Shown: positions 27,383 through 35,953 of the stretch, one piece after another
How the letters are laid out: each line of letters starts with the position of its first letter
Numbering within the stretch: the first letter of the stretch is position 1
Assembly: GCF_000827125.1 (NCBI RefSeq)
Contig: NZ_CP010311.1
Coordinates: forward strand, 496,001-560,000
Direction of reading: 5' to 3'
Length of the DNA: 64,000 nucleotides
From: Geoalkalibacter subterraneus
GTDB lineage: Bacteria; Desulfobacterota; Desulfuromonadia; Desulfuromonadales; Geoalkalibacteraceae
Translations under genes and position numbers: made by a program
Notes under the pieces: model-generated
What the model was told of the DNA's origin: nothing
Database searches by the model: none
The model's input: only the letters and a program-made list of their open reading frames with translations

Positions 27383-27583
27383 ATGCACAAAGGTAAAAAC
27401 GAGAAAAAGGGGGTAGACGTAGATTCGCGCCCGAACAAGCTCTGTCGCCGCTGCGTGCGCAGCTGTCGGCAGAGCGACATGATCGTGCTGGTGGATTGCC
27501 CGCGCTTTCAGCCGCGGCCCTTCAAGGTGAAAGAGCCGCCAAGGGATCAACTCGAATTGTTCCGCCCCGGGAAAAAAAAATGA
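27383..27583 (+). CDS. Small basic protein with conserved cysteines, unknown function
   Basis: 66 residues, very basic. The core KLCRRCVRSCRQSDMIVLVD is followed by CPRFQPRPFKV, giving four cysteines (C-x2-C-x3-C-x11-C) that could bind a metal. I recall short proteins of this look from Deltaproteobacteria but know no function. The ATG at 27383 has GGAAGGA at proper distance; longer in-frame starts lie in non-coding-looking sequence. An intrinsic terminator follows eight bases after the stop, which supports a real gene. Confidence 0.65.
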   Translation: MHKGKNEKKGVDVDSRPNKLCRRCVRSCRQSDMIVLVDCPRFQPRPFKVKEPPRDQLELFRPGKKK

Positions 27584-27591
27584 TGAAATCG

Positions 27592-27621
27592 CCGCCGTGT
27601 TCAGTGCACGGCGGTTTTTTT
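27592..27621 (+). terminator. Intrinsic terminator between the small gene and metX
   Basis: CCGCCGTG (27592-27599) and CACGGCGG (27607-27614) form an 8-bp GC-rich stem followed by seven T. It ends the rightward transcript of the small Cys gene. The stop codon of the convergent metX lies in its T-run. Confidence 0.88.
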
Positions 27622-28732
27622 ACGCCTGACGGTCGATAAAATGGCTGATCAGGTGGGTGAACTTCTCCGGCTCCACCAGGAAGGAGTCGTGACCGTAGTC
27701 GGAGTCGATCAGATGGTATTCGACATGTTTGCCCAGGGATCGCAGCACCTCGACTGCTTCCTCGGTCTGGTAGGGAGGGTAGAGCCAGTCGGAGGTGAAG
27801 GCGAACCAGAGCGAAGGGCATTGCAGGTAGGAGAATGCTTCCTGCAGTGACTCGAAATTCCAGGCGGTATCGTACAGGTCGAGGGCCTTGGCCAGGTAGA
27901 GAAAGCTGTTGGTGTCAAAATGCTGGGGGAAATTGTGGCCGTTGTATTCAAGGTAGCGCTCGACTTCGAACTGGCCGAAAAAGTCGAACAGGCCATCTCT
28001 CGCTGAATAGCGCCGCCCGAATTTCAGGTGCATCGACGTGTCGGACAGAAAGGCAATATGCCCGATGGCGCGCGCCAGTGCCAGCCCGTCCGTGGGAGGA
28101 TGTTCGGTACGGTAGTTGCCTTTTTTCCAGAGGGGGTCGTTGAAGATCGCCTGGCGGGCGACCGAGTTGAGCGCGATGGACATGGGAGAGGTGCGCGCGG
28201 TGCCGGCGATGGGGATGATGGAGCGCACCCGCTCGGAATAGTGAATTCCCCATTCCACAGCCTGCATGGCCCCCATGCTGCCGCCGATGACCGTCACCAG
28301 GGTGTCGATTCCCAGATGGTCGAGCAGCAGTTGCTGAGCGCGCACCATGTCGCGCACCATCAGCACCGGGAAGCTGAGGCGGTAGGGCTTTTCCGTTCGC
28401 GGGTTGATGCTGGTGGGGCCGGTGGAGCCCTTGCACGAGCCGATGGTGTTGGAACAGATGACGAAATAGCGGTCGGTGTCGATCACCTTGCCGGGCCCGA
28501 TCATGCCGTCCCACCAGCCGGGCTTGCGGTCGTCCGGGTGATGACGACCCGCGGCGTGGGCGTCGCCGGTCCAGGCGTGGCACACCAGGATGGCGTTGGA
28601 GCGCTCGGCGTTGAGCTGGCCGTATGTTTCGTAGGCCAGGGTGATAGGACCCAGGACGCGCCCGCTCTCCAGGCGCAGTTCGGTGTCGAAAGTGACGTAC
28701 TCGGTTGTGACCAGCCCGACGGAAGTGTTCAA
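27620..28732 (-). CDS. metX: Homoserine O-acetyltransferase
   Basis: Alpha/beta-hydrolase enzyme that acetylates homoserine from acetyl-CoA, the entry step of methionine synthesis. About 370 residues. The nucleophile serine lies in [13 protein letters not shown] (residue 152 from my start); the aspartate and histidine are near FTSDWLYP and [24 protein letters not shown] and [13 protein letters not shown] are family hallmarks. I chose TTG 28732, with AGGGG nine bases upstream; a GTG at 28789 is in frame but directly abuts the riboswitch terminator and has no Shine-Dalgarno site. Expression should fall when SAM is plentiful. MetX genes often have metW next to them; none is seen here. Confidence 0.93.
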   Translation of the reverse strand: MNTSVGLVTTEYVTFDTELRLESGRVLGPITLAYETYGQLNAERSNAILVCHAWTGDAHAAGRHHPDDRKPGWWDGMIGPGKVIDTDRYFVICSNTIGSCKGSTGPTSINPRTEKPYRLSFPVLMVRDMVRAQQLLLDHLGIDTLVTVIGGSMGAMQAVEWGIHYSERVRSIIPIAGTARTSPMSIALNSVARQAIFNDPLWKKGNYRTEHPPTDGLALARAIGHIAFLSDTSMHLKFGRRYSARDGLFDFFGQFEVERYLEYNGHNFPQHFDTNSFLYLAKALDLYDTAWNFESLQEAFSYLQCPSLWFAFTSDWLYPPYQTEEAVEVLRSLGKHVEYHLIDSDYGHDSFLVEPEKFTHLISHFIDRQA

Positions 28733-28791
28733 TGCTTCGATCCCCTGCGGATGACAACGGTTCAAATCGGGCGTGACGGCAGCCGTCACGC

Positions 28792-28828
28792 AAAAAGGCC
28801 CCTCTCGTGGCAGATGAGAAGGGGCCTT
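28792..28828 (-). terminator. SAM-riboswitch-controlled terminator before metX
   Basis: On the minus strand AAGGCCCCTT and AGGGGCCTT pair around a 15-base loop, followed by a T-run. The loop contains CTCATCT, complementary to the AGATGAG at the 3' edge of the aptamer, so an anti-terminator is possible. A perfect palindrome, GCGTGACGGC and its complement (28771-28791), follows directly. Confidence 0.85.
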
Positions 28829-28861
28829 CAGAACTCAGGGTGCGGGTATCGTCGGGCTCCG

Positions 28862-28998
28862 TCCTCATCTTTCCCGCGTTCGCCTTAAAAAGGCATCAGC
28901 AAGTAGGAGTTAGCACCTGACGTTCGCACGGGCCTTGCGGCGTTGACAAACCGGTTGCTGTGGTTTCACAGGGCCTTTCCCTCCACCACTCTGGATAA
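28862..28998 (-). promoter_or_regulatory. SAM-I (S-box) riboswitch aptamer upstream of metX
   Basis: Reading leftward it shows the S-box core in order: CCAGAGTGGTGGAGGGA, GGCCCTGTGAAACCACAGCA, ACCGG, GGTGCTAACTCCT and finally GAAAGATGAGG closing the P1 helix. The GAG internal loop, the kink-turn region and the conserved GCAACC-type junction are all recognisable. With the terminator at 28792-28828 it forms a transcription-attenuation switch for metX. Confidence 0.93.
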
Positions 28999-29064
28999 AG
29001 ACGTTGCGCTATGCGGTTGTGAGCCGAAACTGTAACGAAAGAATTCCGGGCTGTCAATGCAGAT

Positions 29065-30210
29065 TCAGCGAAGACCCTGCGCAAGATCGTCCCACAGGTC
29101 TTCAGGGTCTTCAATGCCTACGGAGATGCGCAGCAGGCTTTCACGGATGCCGAGCTCGTTTTTCACCGAAGCCGGGATCGCCGCGTGCGACATGCTCCAG
29201 CAGTGGGTGAGGATGGTTTCTACCCCTCCGAGGCTGGGCGCGATGATCGGCAGTTTGACCGTTTCGAGCAGAGGACGCACCTGCTTGTGATCCTTGAGCT
29301 CAAAAGAGATGACCGCTCCTGGACCCGTCGCCTGGGAAAAATGCACATCACGCCCCGGATGGTCGTTCAGCTGCGGGTAATAGACTTTCGCCACCGCCGG
29401 ATGGTTCGCCAGCCGTTCGCACAGCAGCAGAGCGCCGTTCTGTGCGGCCTCGAGGCGGACTTTGAGGGTCTTGATGCCACGCGCCAGCAGAAAGCAGTCG
29501 AAGGGGGGCAGCGCCGCACCCAGCGCGTTGTGGTGGCGCTTGAGGCGGTTGGCCAGATCCTCGTCGGCGGTGGTGACCAGCCCGGCCAGAAGGTCCGAGT
29601 GCCCGCCGAGAAACTTGGTGGCGCTGTGGATAGCGACGCCGATCCCCAGCGGCAGGGCCGGCTGCAGCAGCGGAGTCATGAACGTGTTGTCGAGCAGGGT
29701 CAGCAGACCGCGGCGCCGCGCGATGTCGACCATGGCGCGCAGATCGGTAATCTTGAACAGGGGATTGGAGGGTGTCTCCAAAAACAGGGCGCGGGTCTGC
29801 GGGCGCACGGCGTCTTCGACCTGCTGCGGATCGGTCATGTCGACGAAGGTCGTCTCGATCCCCTGCTGCGGCAGCACCAGCGTCAGATAGCGGTAGGTGC
29901 CGCCGTACAGGTCATCGGGTGCAATAAGATGATCGCCGCTTTTGAGCAGGGACAGCGCGCCTCCGATGGCCGCCATGCCGGAGGCGTAGGCGAAGCCGCG
30001 CACGCCCCCCTCCAGCAGGGCGATGGCTTCCTCGACCTGATCCCGGCTGGGATTTCCGCTGCGCGCATAATCGTACGCGCCCGCGCGCCCCTCAAAATGA
30101 TGGTAGGTCGAAGAAAGATAGACCGGAATATTGGCTGCCCCGGTGGACGGATCCCGATCCCGCCCCTGATGCACAAGAACCGTCGCAGCCCGCAGCTTTT
30201 TCGAATTCAT
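29065..30210 (-). CDS. Cystathionine gamma-synthase/lyase family PLP enzyme
   Basis: Cys/Met-metabolism PLP enzyme of 381 residues. The Schiff-base lysine is K199 in IHSATKFLGGHSD. PVYLSSTYHH, YARSGNPSRDQVEEAIA and FLETPSNPLF are family signatures. The length fits the MetB/MetC/CGL group rather than the longer O-acetylhomoserine sulfhydrylase. It probably makes or breaks cystathionine, but synthase and lyase cannot be told apart here. It lies downstream of a second family member, with a palindromic repeat in the gap, and may share its SAM riboswitch. Confidence 0.9.
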   Translation of the reverse strand: MNSKKLRAATVLVHQGRDRDPSTGAANIPVYLSSTYHHFEGRAGAYDYARSGNPSRDQVEEAIALLEGGVRGFAYASGMAAIGGALSLLKSGDHLIAPDDLYGGTYRYLTLVLPQQGIETTFVDMTDPQQVEDAVRPQTRALFLETPSNPLFKITDLRAMVDIARRRGLLTLLDNTFMTPLLQPALPLGIGVAIHSATKFLGGHSDLLAGLVTTADEDLANRLKRHHNALGAALPPFDCFLLARGIKTLKVRLEAAQNGALLLCERLANHPAVAKVYYPQLNDHPGRDVHFSQATGPGAVISFELKDHKQVRPLLETVKLPIIAPSLGGVETILTHCWSMSHAAIPASVKNELGIRESLLRISVGIEDPEDLWDDLAQGLR

Positions 30211-30225
30211 AAAGACCCCTTTTTT

Positions 30226-30336
30226 GAACCACAGAGAACACGGAGAGCACAGAGGAAACCCTAGAGTACGAGATCTAAAACCAAAAAAAAGATTTTTTCT
30301 CAGATTTTTCTCTGTGCTCTCTGTGAACTCTGTGGT
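30226..30336. repeat. Intergenic palindromic repeat, ACAGAG type
   Basis: The left arm starts GAACCACAGAGAACACGGAG and continues with AGCACAGAGG. The right arm (30300-30336) is its near reverse complement, CTCTGTGCTCTCTGTGAACT then CTGTGGTG. The centre is A-rich. The same motif recurs at 50974-51146. Repeats of this look are scattered in many Proteobacteria; it does not code and has no T-run. Confidence 0.75.
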
Positions 30337-30356
30337 GAAAATTGGTTTGAGAAATT

Positions 30357-31508
30357 TCAGCCCAAAGCCTGTTCAAGATCAGCAATGATATCATCGGCAT
30401 CCTCGATGCCCACCGACAGCCGCAACAGGCTTTCACAAATCCCCAGGCGCTCTCGCTCCGGTTCGGGGATGTCGCCGTGCGTCTGGACCGCCGGCAGAGT
30501 CATCAATGATTCGACACCGCCCAGACTTTCGGCGAATGAAATCAGCTTGAGCCGTTTCAGCACCTGGCGGGCCGTCTCCCGCGAGTCGACCCGGAAAGAG
30601 AGCATGCCGCCGAATCCGCTGGTCTGGCGCTGGGAGAGGGCATGCCCGGGATGGTCCTTGAGCCCCGGGTAATACACGGCGCTGACCCGCGGATGCGCCT
30701 TCAGCCACTGTGCCACTTCCAGCGCGTTGGCGCAATGGCGTTCCAGGCGCAGGGACAGGGTCTTGAGGGAACGCATCAGCAGCCAGCAGTCCTGGGGCGA
30801 AAGGATGCCGCCGGTGGAATTCTGCAGGAAGTAGAGTCGTTCTCCCAGTTCCTCCTCCCGGGCGACCAGCACCCCGGCGCACAGGTCGTTGTGCCCGCCC
30901 AGGTACTTGGTCGCGGAGTGGACCACGACGTCTGCGCCGAAGTCGAACGGGCGCTGCAGCACCGGCGTCAGAAAGGTGTTGTCCACCACAAAGAGCAACT
31001 CGTGCTTGCGACAGGTCTCGCCCAGGGCTGCCAGGTCGGCCACTCCCAGCAGTGGATTGCCGGGCGTCTCCACCAGCAGCGCGCGGCTGTCCGGCTCGAT
31101 GGCCGCTGTTATCGCCGCCGTGTCGGTGGTGTCCACATAGGATGCCCGCAGCCCGAGCTTATCGAAGACTTCGGCCAGCACCCGGTAGGTTCCGCCGTAC
31201 AGATCCTGCGATACGATCAGGTGATCTCCGGCGCGGAAGTGCAGAAACAGCGTCGTTAATGCCGCCATTCCTGATGAAAAGACGCAGGCGCGGGCTCCCC
31301 CTTCCAATTCAGCCAGGGCGTCTTCCAGCACCTGACGGGTCGGGTTGCCCGAACGGGTGTAGTCGAAACCGGTGCTTTCCCCCACGGCCGGATGGCGGTA
31401 GGTGGCGCTCGGATAAATGGGATAGCTGATGGCACCGGTGGCCTCATCCTTTCCCACGCCGACCTGTGTCAGTCGGCTGGCCGTTTTCCAATGACCGGGT
31501 GTGCTCAT
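30357..31508 (-). CDS. Cystathionine gamma-synthase/lyase family PLP enzyme (second copy)
   Basis: 383 residues from ATG 31508, chosen for an AGGA nine bases upstream. The PLP lysine is K201 in VHSATKYLGGHND. PIYPSATYRHP, DYTRSGNPTRQVLEDALAEL and LLVETPGNPLLG are family motifs. It is a paralogue of the enzyme at 29065, and together they could supply the synthase and lyase steps of trans-sulfuration using O-acetylhomoserine from MetX and sulfide or cysteine from the cys genes. It is preceded by its own S-box riboswitch and terminator. Confidence 0.9.
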   Translation of the reverse strand: MSTPGHWKTASRLTQVGVGKDEATGAISYPIYPSATYRHPAVGESTGFDYTRSGNPTRQVLEDALAELEGGARACVFSSGMAALTTLFLHFRAGDHLIVSQDLYGGTYRVLAEVFDKLGLRASYVDTTDTAAITAAIEPDSRALLVETPGNPLLGVADLAALGETCRKHELLFVVDNTFLTPVLQRPFDFGADVVVHSATKYLGGHNDLCAGVLVAREEELGERLYFLQNSTGGILSPQDCWLLMRSLKTLSLRLERHCANALEVAQWLKAHPRVSAVYYPGLKDHPGHALSQRQTSGFGGMLSFRVDSRETARQVLKRLKLISFAESLGGVESLMTLPAVQTHGDIPEPERERLGICESLLRLSVGIEDADDIIADLEQALG

Positions 31509-31537
31509 ATCGTGCATTCCTTTCCGCCGCATTGTAC

Positions 31538-31569
31538 AAAAAAAGCCCCTTCCACAGATGGGAAGGGGC
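31538..31569 (-). terminator. SAM-riboswitch-controlled terminator
   Basis: On the minus strand GCCCCTTCC and GGAAGGGGC form a 9-bp stem with a 7-base loop, followed by seven T. It lies between the second S-box aptamer and the PLP gene at 31508, as expected for attenuation. Confidence 0.88.
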
Positions 31570-31616
31570 CGGTTCGGGAAAAGGGGGCTTTCCGCGATGC
31601 ACTTGCGCCGGCTCCG

Positions 31617-31727
31617 TCCTCATCTCTCCCTTGATTCAGGGCAGGAATTGGCACCAGTTGCTCGTTTGAAAAAAACGAACCGGTTGCCGTGGCTTCACAG
31701 GGCCTTTCCCTCCACCACTCTGGATGA
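31617..31727 (-). promoter_or_regulatory. SAM-I (S-box) riboswitch aptamer upstream of the PLP enzymes
   Basis: Reading leftward: CCAGAGTGGTGGAGGGA, GGCCCTGTGAAGCCACGGCA, ACCGG, GGTGCCAATTCCTGC and GAGAGATGAGG. The core is nearly the same as in the metX copy at 28862, but the P3/P4 region differs: here a T-rich helix (CGTTTTTTTCAAACG) stands where the metX copy has a GC-rich one. It is 70 bases downstream of the cysK stop. Confidence 0.93.
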
Positions 31728-31796
31728 TAACGCAGCTTAAAATTTACGCTTATGGTAGAGCATATAAAAACCAATGTCAAACTAAAACCGTCAAGT

Positions 31797-32753
31797 TTAG
31801 GCCTGGATATCCTCAAAAAGAACGCTGGAAAGGTAGCGCTCGCCGGCATCCGGCAGAATAACGACAATGGTTTTCCCGGCGAATTCAGGCTGAGCGGCGA
31901 GGCGGGCTGCGGCAACCGTGGCTGCGCCGCAGGAGATTCCGGACAGCAGGCCCTCTTCCTTGGCCAGCCGTCGCGCCATTTCAATCGACTCCTCGTTGCT
32001 GACCTGCTCCACCCGGTCGACCAGGGAGAGGTCCAGGGTGTCGGGAATAAAGCCGGCACCGATCCCCTGAATTTTATGCGGGCCAGGCTTGATTTCTTCT
32101 CCTGCGAGCTTCTGGCGAATGACCGGGCTCTCCGTCGGTTCCACTGCCACGGACAGGATCTGCTTGCCGCGGGTCTTCTTGATGTAGCGCGAAACCCCCG
32201 TTATAGTGCCGCCGGTGCCGACGCCGGAGACCAGCACGTCGATGTCGCCGTCGGTATCTTCCCAGATTTCCGGGCCGGTGGTCTGTTCATGAATCGCCGG
32301 GTTGGCGGGGTTTTTGAACTGGTGCAGCAGCACGTAGCGGTTGGGGTCGGAGGCCGCCAGCTCTTCTGCCGCCGCGATAGCTCCCCCCATTCCTTTGGCG
32401 CCGGGCGTCAGGATCAACTCGGCGCCGAAAGCCGCCAGCACCTTGCGCCGTTCGATGCTCATGGTTTCGGGCATGGTCAGGGTGATCGGGATGCCGCGCG
32501 CGGCGGCGACAAAAGCAAGGGCGATGCCGGTATTGCCGCTGGTGGGCTCGATGATCTGCCTGCCGGGGCCGAGCAGTCCCTTTTGTTCGGCGTCCCAGAT
32601 CATGGATGCGCCGATGCGGCATTTGACGGAATAGGCCGGATTGCGCCCCTCGATCTTGCCGAGGACAGTGGCGCCGCCGGGAGTCACTTTGTTAAGCCGG
32701 ACCAGGGGGGTGCGGCCGATGCTGAGAGAATTGTCGGTGTAAATGCGAGCCAT
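31797..32753 (-). CDS. cysK: Cysteine synthase (O-acetylserine sulfhydrylase)
   Basis: PLP enzyme of 318 residues that makes cysteine from O-acetylserine and sulfide. The Schiff-base lysine is K44 in [13 protein letters not shown], the substrate loop is PTSGNTG (70-76), and the phosphate-binding [10 protein letters not shown] motif is present near residue 175. ATG 32753 has AAGGAG at good distance and is preferred over an upstream in-frame start. It lies directly downstream of the sulfite reductase gene (63 bases), so the sulfide producer and user are neighbours. No S-box is upstream of it. Confidence 0.95.
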   Translation of the reverse strand: MARIYTDNSLSIGRTPLVRLNKVTPGGATVLGKIEGRNPAYSVKCRIGASMIWDAEQKGLLGPGRQIIEPTSGNTGIALAFVAAARGIPITLTMPETMSIERRKVLAAFGAELILTPGAKGMGGAIAAAEELAASDPNRYVLLHQFKNPANPAIHEQTTGPEIWEDTDGDIDVLVSGVGTGGTITGVSRYIKKTRGKQILSVAVEPTESPVIRQKLAGEEIKPGPHKIQGIGAGFIPDTLDLSLVDRVEQVSNEESIEMARRLAKEEGLLSGISCGAATVAAARLAAQPEFAGKTIVVILPDAGERYLSSVLFEDIQA

Positions 32754-32772
32754 GGCAAACTCCTTTGAAAGT

Positions 32773-32797
32773 CCGTTGTCTGTGGATTTCACAACGG
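32773..32797. other. Small hairpin between sulfite reductase and cysK
   Basis: CCGTTGT (32773-32779) pairs with ACAACGG (32791-32797) around an 11-base loop. It lies in the short gap before the cysK Shine-Dalgarno site. No U-run follows on the minus strand, so it may be a processing or stability element or be of no consequence. Confidence 0.35.
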
Positions 32798-32816
32798 ATA
32801 GCGTGAGACAACTTGA

Positions 32817-34136
32817 TTATAGTGCTTGTTTAAGGGTTAGCATTAAATCTGATAAACTCAATCCTGTTTTGATTTTTTCCCCCAGATTTTTGTCCGTTCG
32901 ACGGTAGAGATCGAAGCGTGGCTGGCGGACTCCGTTCTCGTCCTTGACGAGGCTGCTGGTGACGATGCCGAAGTCGGCCAGCTGCGGTTGACTGCAGCTG
33001 TTGGGACAGCCGGAGATGGCCCAGTCCAGATCGCGAGCGGTTTCGGGCATCCGGGCCAGTGCCTGACGTGCCACTTCGCGGGTGGCGCACAGTCCCATGC
33101 GGCAGGCGTGGTTGCCGACGCAGACACGAAAAGTGGTGCGCTGCTCCGGCGCAGCTTTGTTGAAACCAGCCTCGGTCAGCTGTTTGTTCAGCTCCTGTGC
33201 GGCTTTTTCGCTTCGGGGAGCAAGGGCGATGTTCTGGTCGGCGGTGAGAGCCAGAAATCCTTCCGTATGCAGGGCGGCAAGGTCGACAAGGTTGCGGAAA
33301 GCGGTCGTGTCGAGGTCTCCTGCGAAGATGGGGGCGGTTACGGTTTCCAGGTTCGTGCCGGGTGCCGGTGCGGCATCGAGGCCGCCCGCGATAAGCGTCG
33401 CAGATGCGCTGCCTTGCTCCTGTTGCAGGAGGCGTCGAAAGGTGCTTTCCCCCTGGGTGCGCAGCAGGTATTTGAGGCGGCGTGGCGGCGCAGTGTGTTT
33501 GCGATAGGTGCGCACCACCGCTTCGATCAGTGGAATGATCCGCTTTTCCGTCACCTTTTCTTCCAACAGAATCGCCGCCTGCGGTTCACGCCCCAGTCCG
33601 CCGCCGACCCAGACATCGTAAAGATTTTCCTCCTGGTGCGCTTCGACCAGAACCAGCCCGACATCCTGAATCAGATGGCGGGCGTTCTGATAGCCGTCTT
33701 CCACCGCGATTTTGAATTTTTTGGGCAGCCCTTCGAAATGAGGGTTGCCGGCGAAGTGGCGGTGCAGACGTCGCGCCAAGGCCTGGGTTGTGCCAAAATG
33801 GGGCGAGAAGCTGGTGCTGCAGGTGATGCCGCGCACCGCGCCGCCGCAGGCGCCGCGGCTGGTGAGTCCTACCGACGCAAGTCCGCGGCCGATCGAGGGA
33901 AGATCTTCAATCTGGACCCTGTGCAGCTCGATACTGCCACGAGTGGTCAGGTGAAGACGTCCACCCGCAAAAGAGTCGGCCAGCTCGGCCACCTGCCCGG
34001 CCTGCGCCACCGACAGCACCCCGGCCGGAACCTTGATGCGCAGCATCAGTTCGTCCTGATCGTTCATGCGGTAGACGCCGTCAAGGCGAAGCTTATGAAA
34101 ATCGACGGCGGGTTTTTGGGGAGTGGCTGAGGTCAT
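32817..34136 (-). CDS. Siroheme/4Fe-4S sulfite (or nitrite) reductase
   Basis: Hemoprotein of 439 residues reducing sulfite to sulfide (six electrons), probably with ferredoxin. The siroheme-[4Fe-4S] ligand set is complete: C339 and C345 (VCVGNHAC), then C377 and C381 (SGCPNSC). LHLTTRGSIELHRV and CGGAVRGITC are typical of the family. Nitrite and sulfite reductases share this fold; the cys-gene context favours sulfite. ATG 34136 has AAAGGA nine bases upstream; a longer frame to 34271 would run through a palindromic spacer. It depends on siroheme made by the genes at 209 and 4123. Confidence 0.9.
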   Translation of the reverse strand: MTSATPQKPAVDFHKLRLDGVYRMNDQDELMLRIKVPAGVLSVAQAGQVAELADSFAGGRLHLTTRGSIELHRVQIEDLPSIGRGLASVGLTSRGACGGAVRGITCSTSFSPHFGTTQALARRLHRHFAGNPHFEGLPKKFKIAVEDGYQNARHLIQDVGLVLVEAHQEENLYDVWVGGGLGREPQAAILLEEKVTEKRIIPLIEAVVRTYRKHTAPPRRLKYLLRTQGESTFRRLLQQEQGSASATLIAGGLDAAPAPGTNLETVTAPIFAGDLDTTAFRNLVDLAALHTEGFLALTADQNIALAPRSEKAAQELNKQLTEAGFNKAAPEQRTTFRVCVGNHACRMGLCATREVARQALARMPETARDLDWAISGCPNSCSQPQLADFGIVTSSLVKDENGVRQPRFDLYRRTDKNLGEKIKTGLSLSDLMLTLKQAL

Positions 34137-34185
34137 GGGGAGCGATCCTTTCGGGTTTTTGTTTCTGTTTTTCCGGTGGCGGCGG

Positions 34186-34213
34186 GTAGGGGCGCAGCAT
34201 GCTGCGCCCCTAC
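34186..34213. repeat. Perfect 28-base palindrome at the cysN stop codon
   Basis: GTAGGGGCGCAGCAT followed by its exact reverse complement. Its right end contains the TAG stop of cysN (34212-34210). Without a loop or U-tract it differs from a terminator. Palindromes beginning GTAGGGGCG are a known look among dispersed short repeats in several bacteria. Confidence 0.8.
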
Positions 34214-35934
34214 AGGTCCAACGACCGGACCAGGTGTTCGGCCTGTTCCGTGGGTGTTGCCTGATTGTCAATCGTTACCACGTTGTCGTGATCGGAAACG
34301 TTCTCTGGCGCGGCACCTCGGATTTCTGTGAAATCGCCGGGTGCGAAGCGGGAGCGAAGGTGATCCGCGCCGATTTCGCCGCCCTGCACCAGGACAATCA
34401 GTCCGGCATTATAGAGCAGGCTTGCGGTCTCGGCGAGACTCTCTTCTCCCGCGCCCTGGCTAACTAATGGCATGCTGTGCCGGCCGAGGCTGTGCAGCCT
34501 TTTTTCCACCAGAGACGGCAATTGGGGATCAAGGCGATTATCAAACCATAACACCTTTGCCTTCTGGTTTTTGAGGGCGGCGCGGGCTTCCCGGTTGATT
34601 TCGATCTCCGGCCAGCCTTGTCGTGACGAGCGCAGGGGCTGATGAATCATGCCGGCACCGACGGTGGCATTGGTCACCCGGTCGATCAGGATGAAGCTGC
34701 CGGTGGCGCGGTTCTCCCGGTAGGAGTCGAAGGAAACCGGCTTTGCGGCTCTCAGGCGGCAGACACCGATTTCGTTCAGGGCGAGGCTGTTGCCTGACTC
34801 CTGCTGCAGGGAGTTGACATTGACTTTGAACCTGAGTTCCTCGATCCGCGCCGGCGACAGGGAGGCGCCCGCCTTGAGGAGATAGTCGCGTCCGGGAACA
34901 AGCGCCTCTTCATGCAGCCAGACCAGCTTGGCTTCGAAATGGTCTTCGAAATGGGGCCGCTCCTGTGGCGCGGCCAGCGTTTCGCCGCGGCTGATATCGA
35001 TCTCGTCTTCCAGGGTCAGGGTCACCGCCTGTCCGGCTACGGCGCGCGCAAGGTCGCCATCCATGGTGACGATGCGCGCGACGCGGCTTTTCTGCCCGGA
35101 CGAGGTCACCACGACGGGATCGCCGGGGTGGATGACGCCTGCGGCGATGGTTCCGCAGAAACCGCGGAAATCGAGATCGGGGCGGTTGACCCACTGCACG
35201 CGCATGCGGAACGGGTTGCCCTGGGCGTTGTCGGCGACCTGCACATTCTCCAGGTACTCCATCAGGCTCGGCCCCTGGTACCAGGGAGTAGCGGGGCTTG
35301 CGGCGATAACGTTGTCGCCGTTGAGAGCGGAGATGGGGATCGGGCGGATCTCTTCAAATCCCAGGGATGCCGCGAAGCCCTGGTACTCCCGCAGGATCTC
35401 GTTGAAGCGCTGTTCTCTGTAGTCGACCAGGTCCATCTTGTTGATGGCCAGCACCACATGGCGGATGCCCACCAGCGAGGTCAGATAGCTGTGCCGGCGG
35501 GTCTGGGTCAGCACGCCTTTACGGGCGTCGACCAGGATCACCGCCACCTGGGCGTTGGATGCACCGGTGACCATGTTGCGGGTGTACTGCTCGTGTCCCG
35601 GCGTGTCGGCCACGATGAACTTGCGCTTGTCGGTGGAGAAGAAGCGGTAGGCGACATCGATGGTGATCCCCTGCTCGCGCTCGGCCTCGAGGCCGTCGAG
35701 CAGCAGCGCGTAGTCGATGTTCTGCCCCTGGGTGCCGACCCGCCTGCTGTCGGCCTCGAGAGCGGTGAGTTGATCTTCGAAGATCATCTTCGAATCCCAC
35801 AGCAGGCGTCCGATCAGCGTGCTTTTGCCGTCGTCGACACTGCCGCAGGTGATAAAACGCAGCATCCCCTTTTCCTCCTGCTGTTTGAGGTAGGCGTGGA
35901 TGTCGCGGGCGATCAGTTCGGATTGATGGGCCAT
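34210..35934 (-). CDS. cysN: Sulfate adenylyltransferase large subunit (CysN) with a degenerate APS-kinase-like C-terminus
   Basis: 574 residues. Residues 1 to about 430 are the CysN GTPase that drives ATP + sulfate to APS: G1 GSVDDGKS (31-38), GITIDVAYRFF, G3 DTPGHEQYTRNMV, G4 NKMDLVD. Residues 446-574 resemble the CysC APS-kinase domain found in CysNC fusions (KVLWF, then LVEKRLHSLGRHS, NAGLIVLVQ), but the P-loop position reads FDNRLDPQLPS and the domain is about 60 residues short. I infer it has no kinase activity. The window's CysH is the APS type and needs no PAPS, which fits such loss. It follows cysD across a palindromic repeat. Confidence 0.93.
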   Translation of the reverse strand: MAHQSELIARDIHAYLKQQEEKGMLRFITCGSVDDGKSTLIGRLLWDSKMIFEDQLTALEADSRRVGTQGQNIDYALLLDGLEAEREQGITIDVAYRFFSTDKRKFIVADTPGHEQYTRNMVTGASNAQVAVILVDARKGVLTQTRRHSYLTSLVGIRHVVLAINKMDLVDYREQRFNEILREYQGFAASLGFEEIRPIPISALNGDNVIAASPATPWYQGPSLMEYLENVQVADNAQGNPFRMRVQWVNRPDLDFRGFCGTIAAGVIHPGDPVVVTSSGQKSRVARIVTMDGDLARAVAGQAVTLTLEDEIDISRGETLAAPQERPHFEDHFEAKLVWLHEEALVPGRDYLLKAGASLSPARIEELRFKVNVNSLQQESGNSLALNEIGVCRLRAAKPVSFDSYRENRATGSFILIDRVTNATVGAGMIHQPLRSSRQGWPEIEINREARAALKNQKAKVLWFDNRLDPQLPSLVEKRLHSLGRHSMPLVSQGAGEESLAETASLLYNAGLIVLVQGGEIGADHLRSRFAPGDFTEIRGAAPENVSDHDNVVTIDNQATPTEQAEHLVRSLDL

Positions 35935-35953
35935 GTGAAAACTCCGTTTTCAA

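Noticed and set aside
28733-28789. GTG 28789 as metX start
   Set aside because: It lies in a palindrome just after the riboswitch terminator and has no ribosome site, while the TTG at 28732 has AGGGG nine bases upstream.
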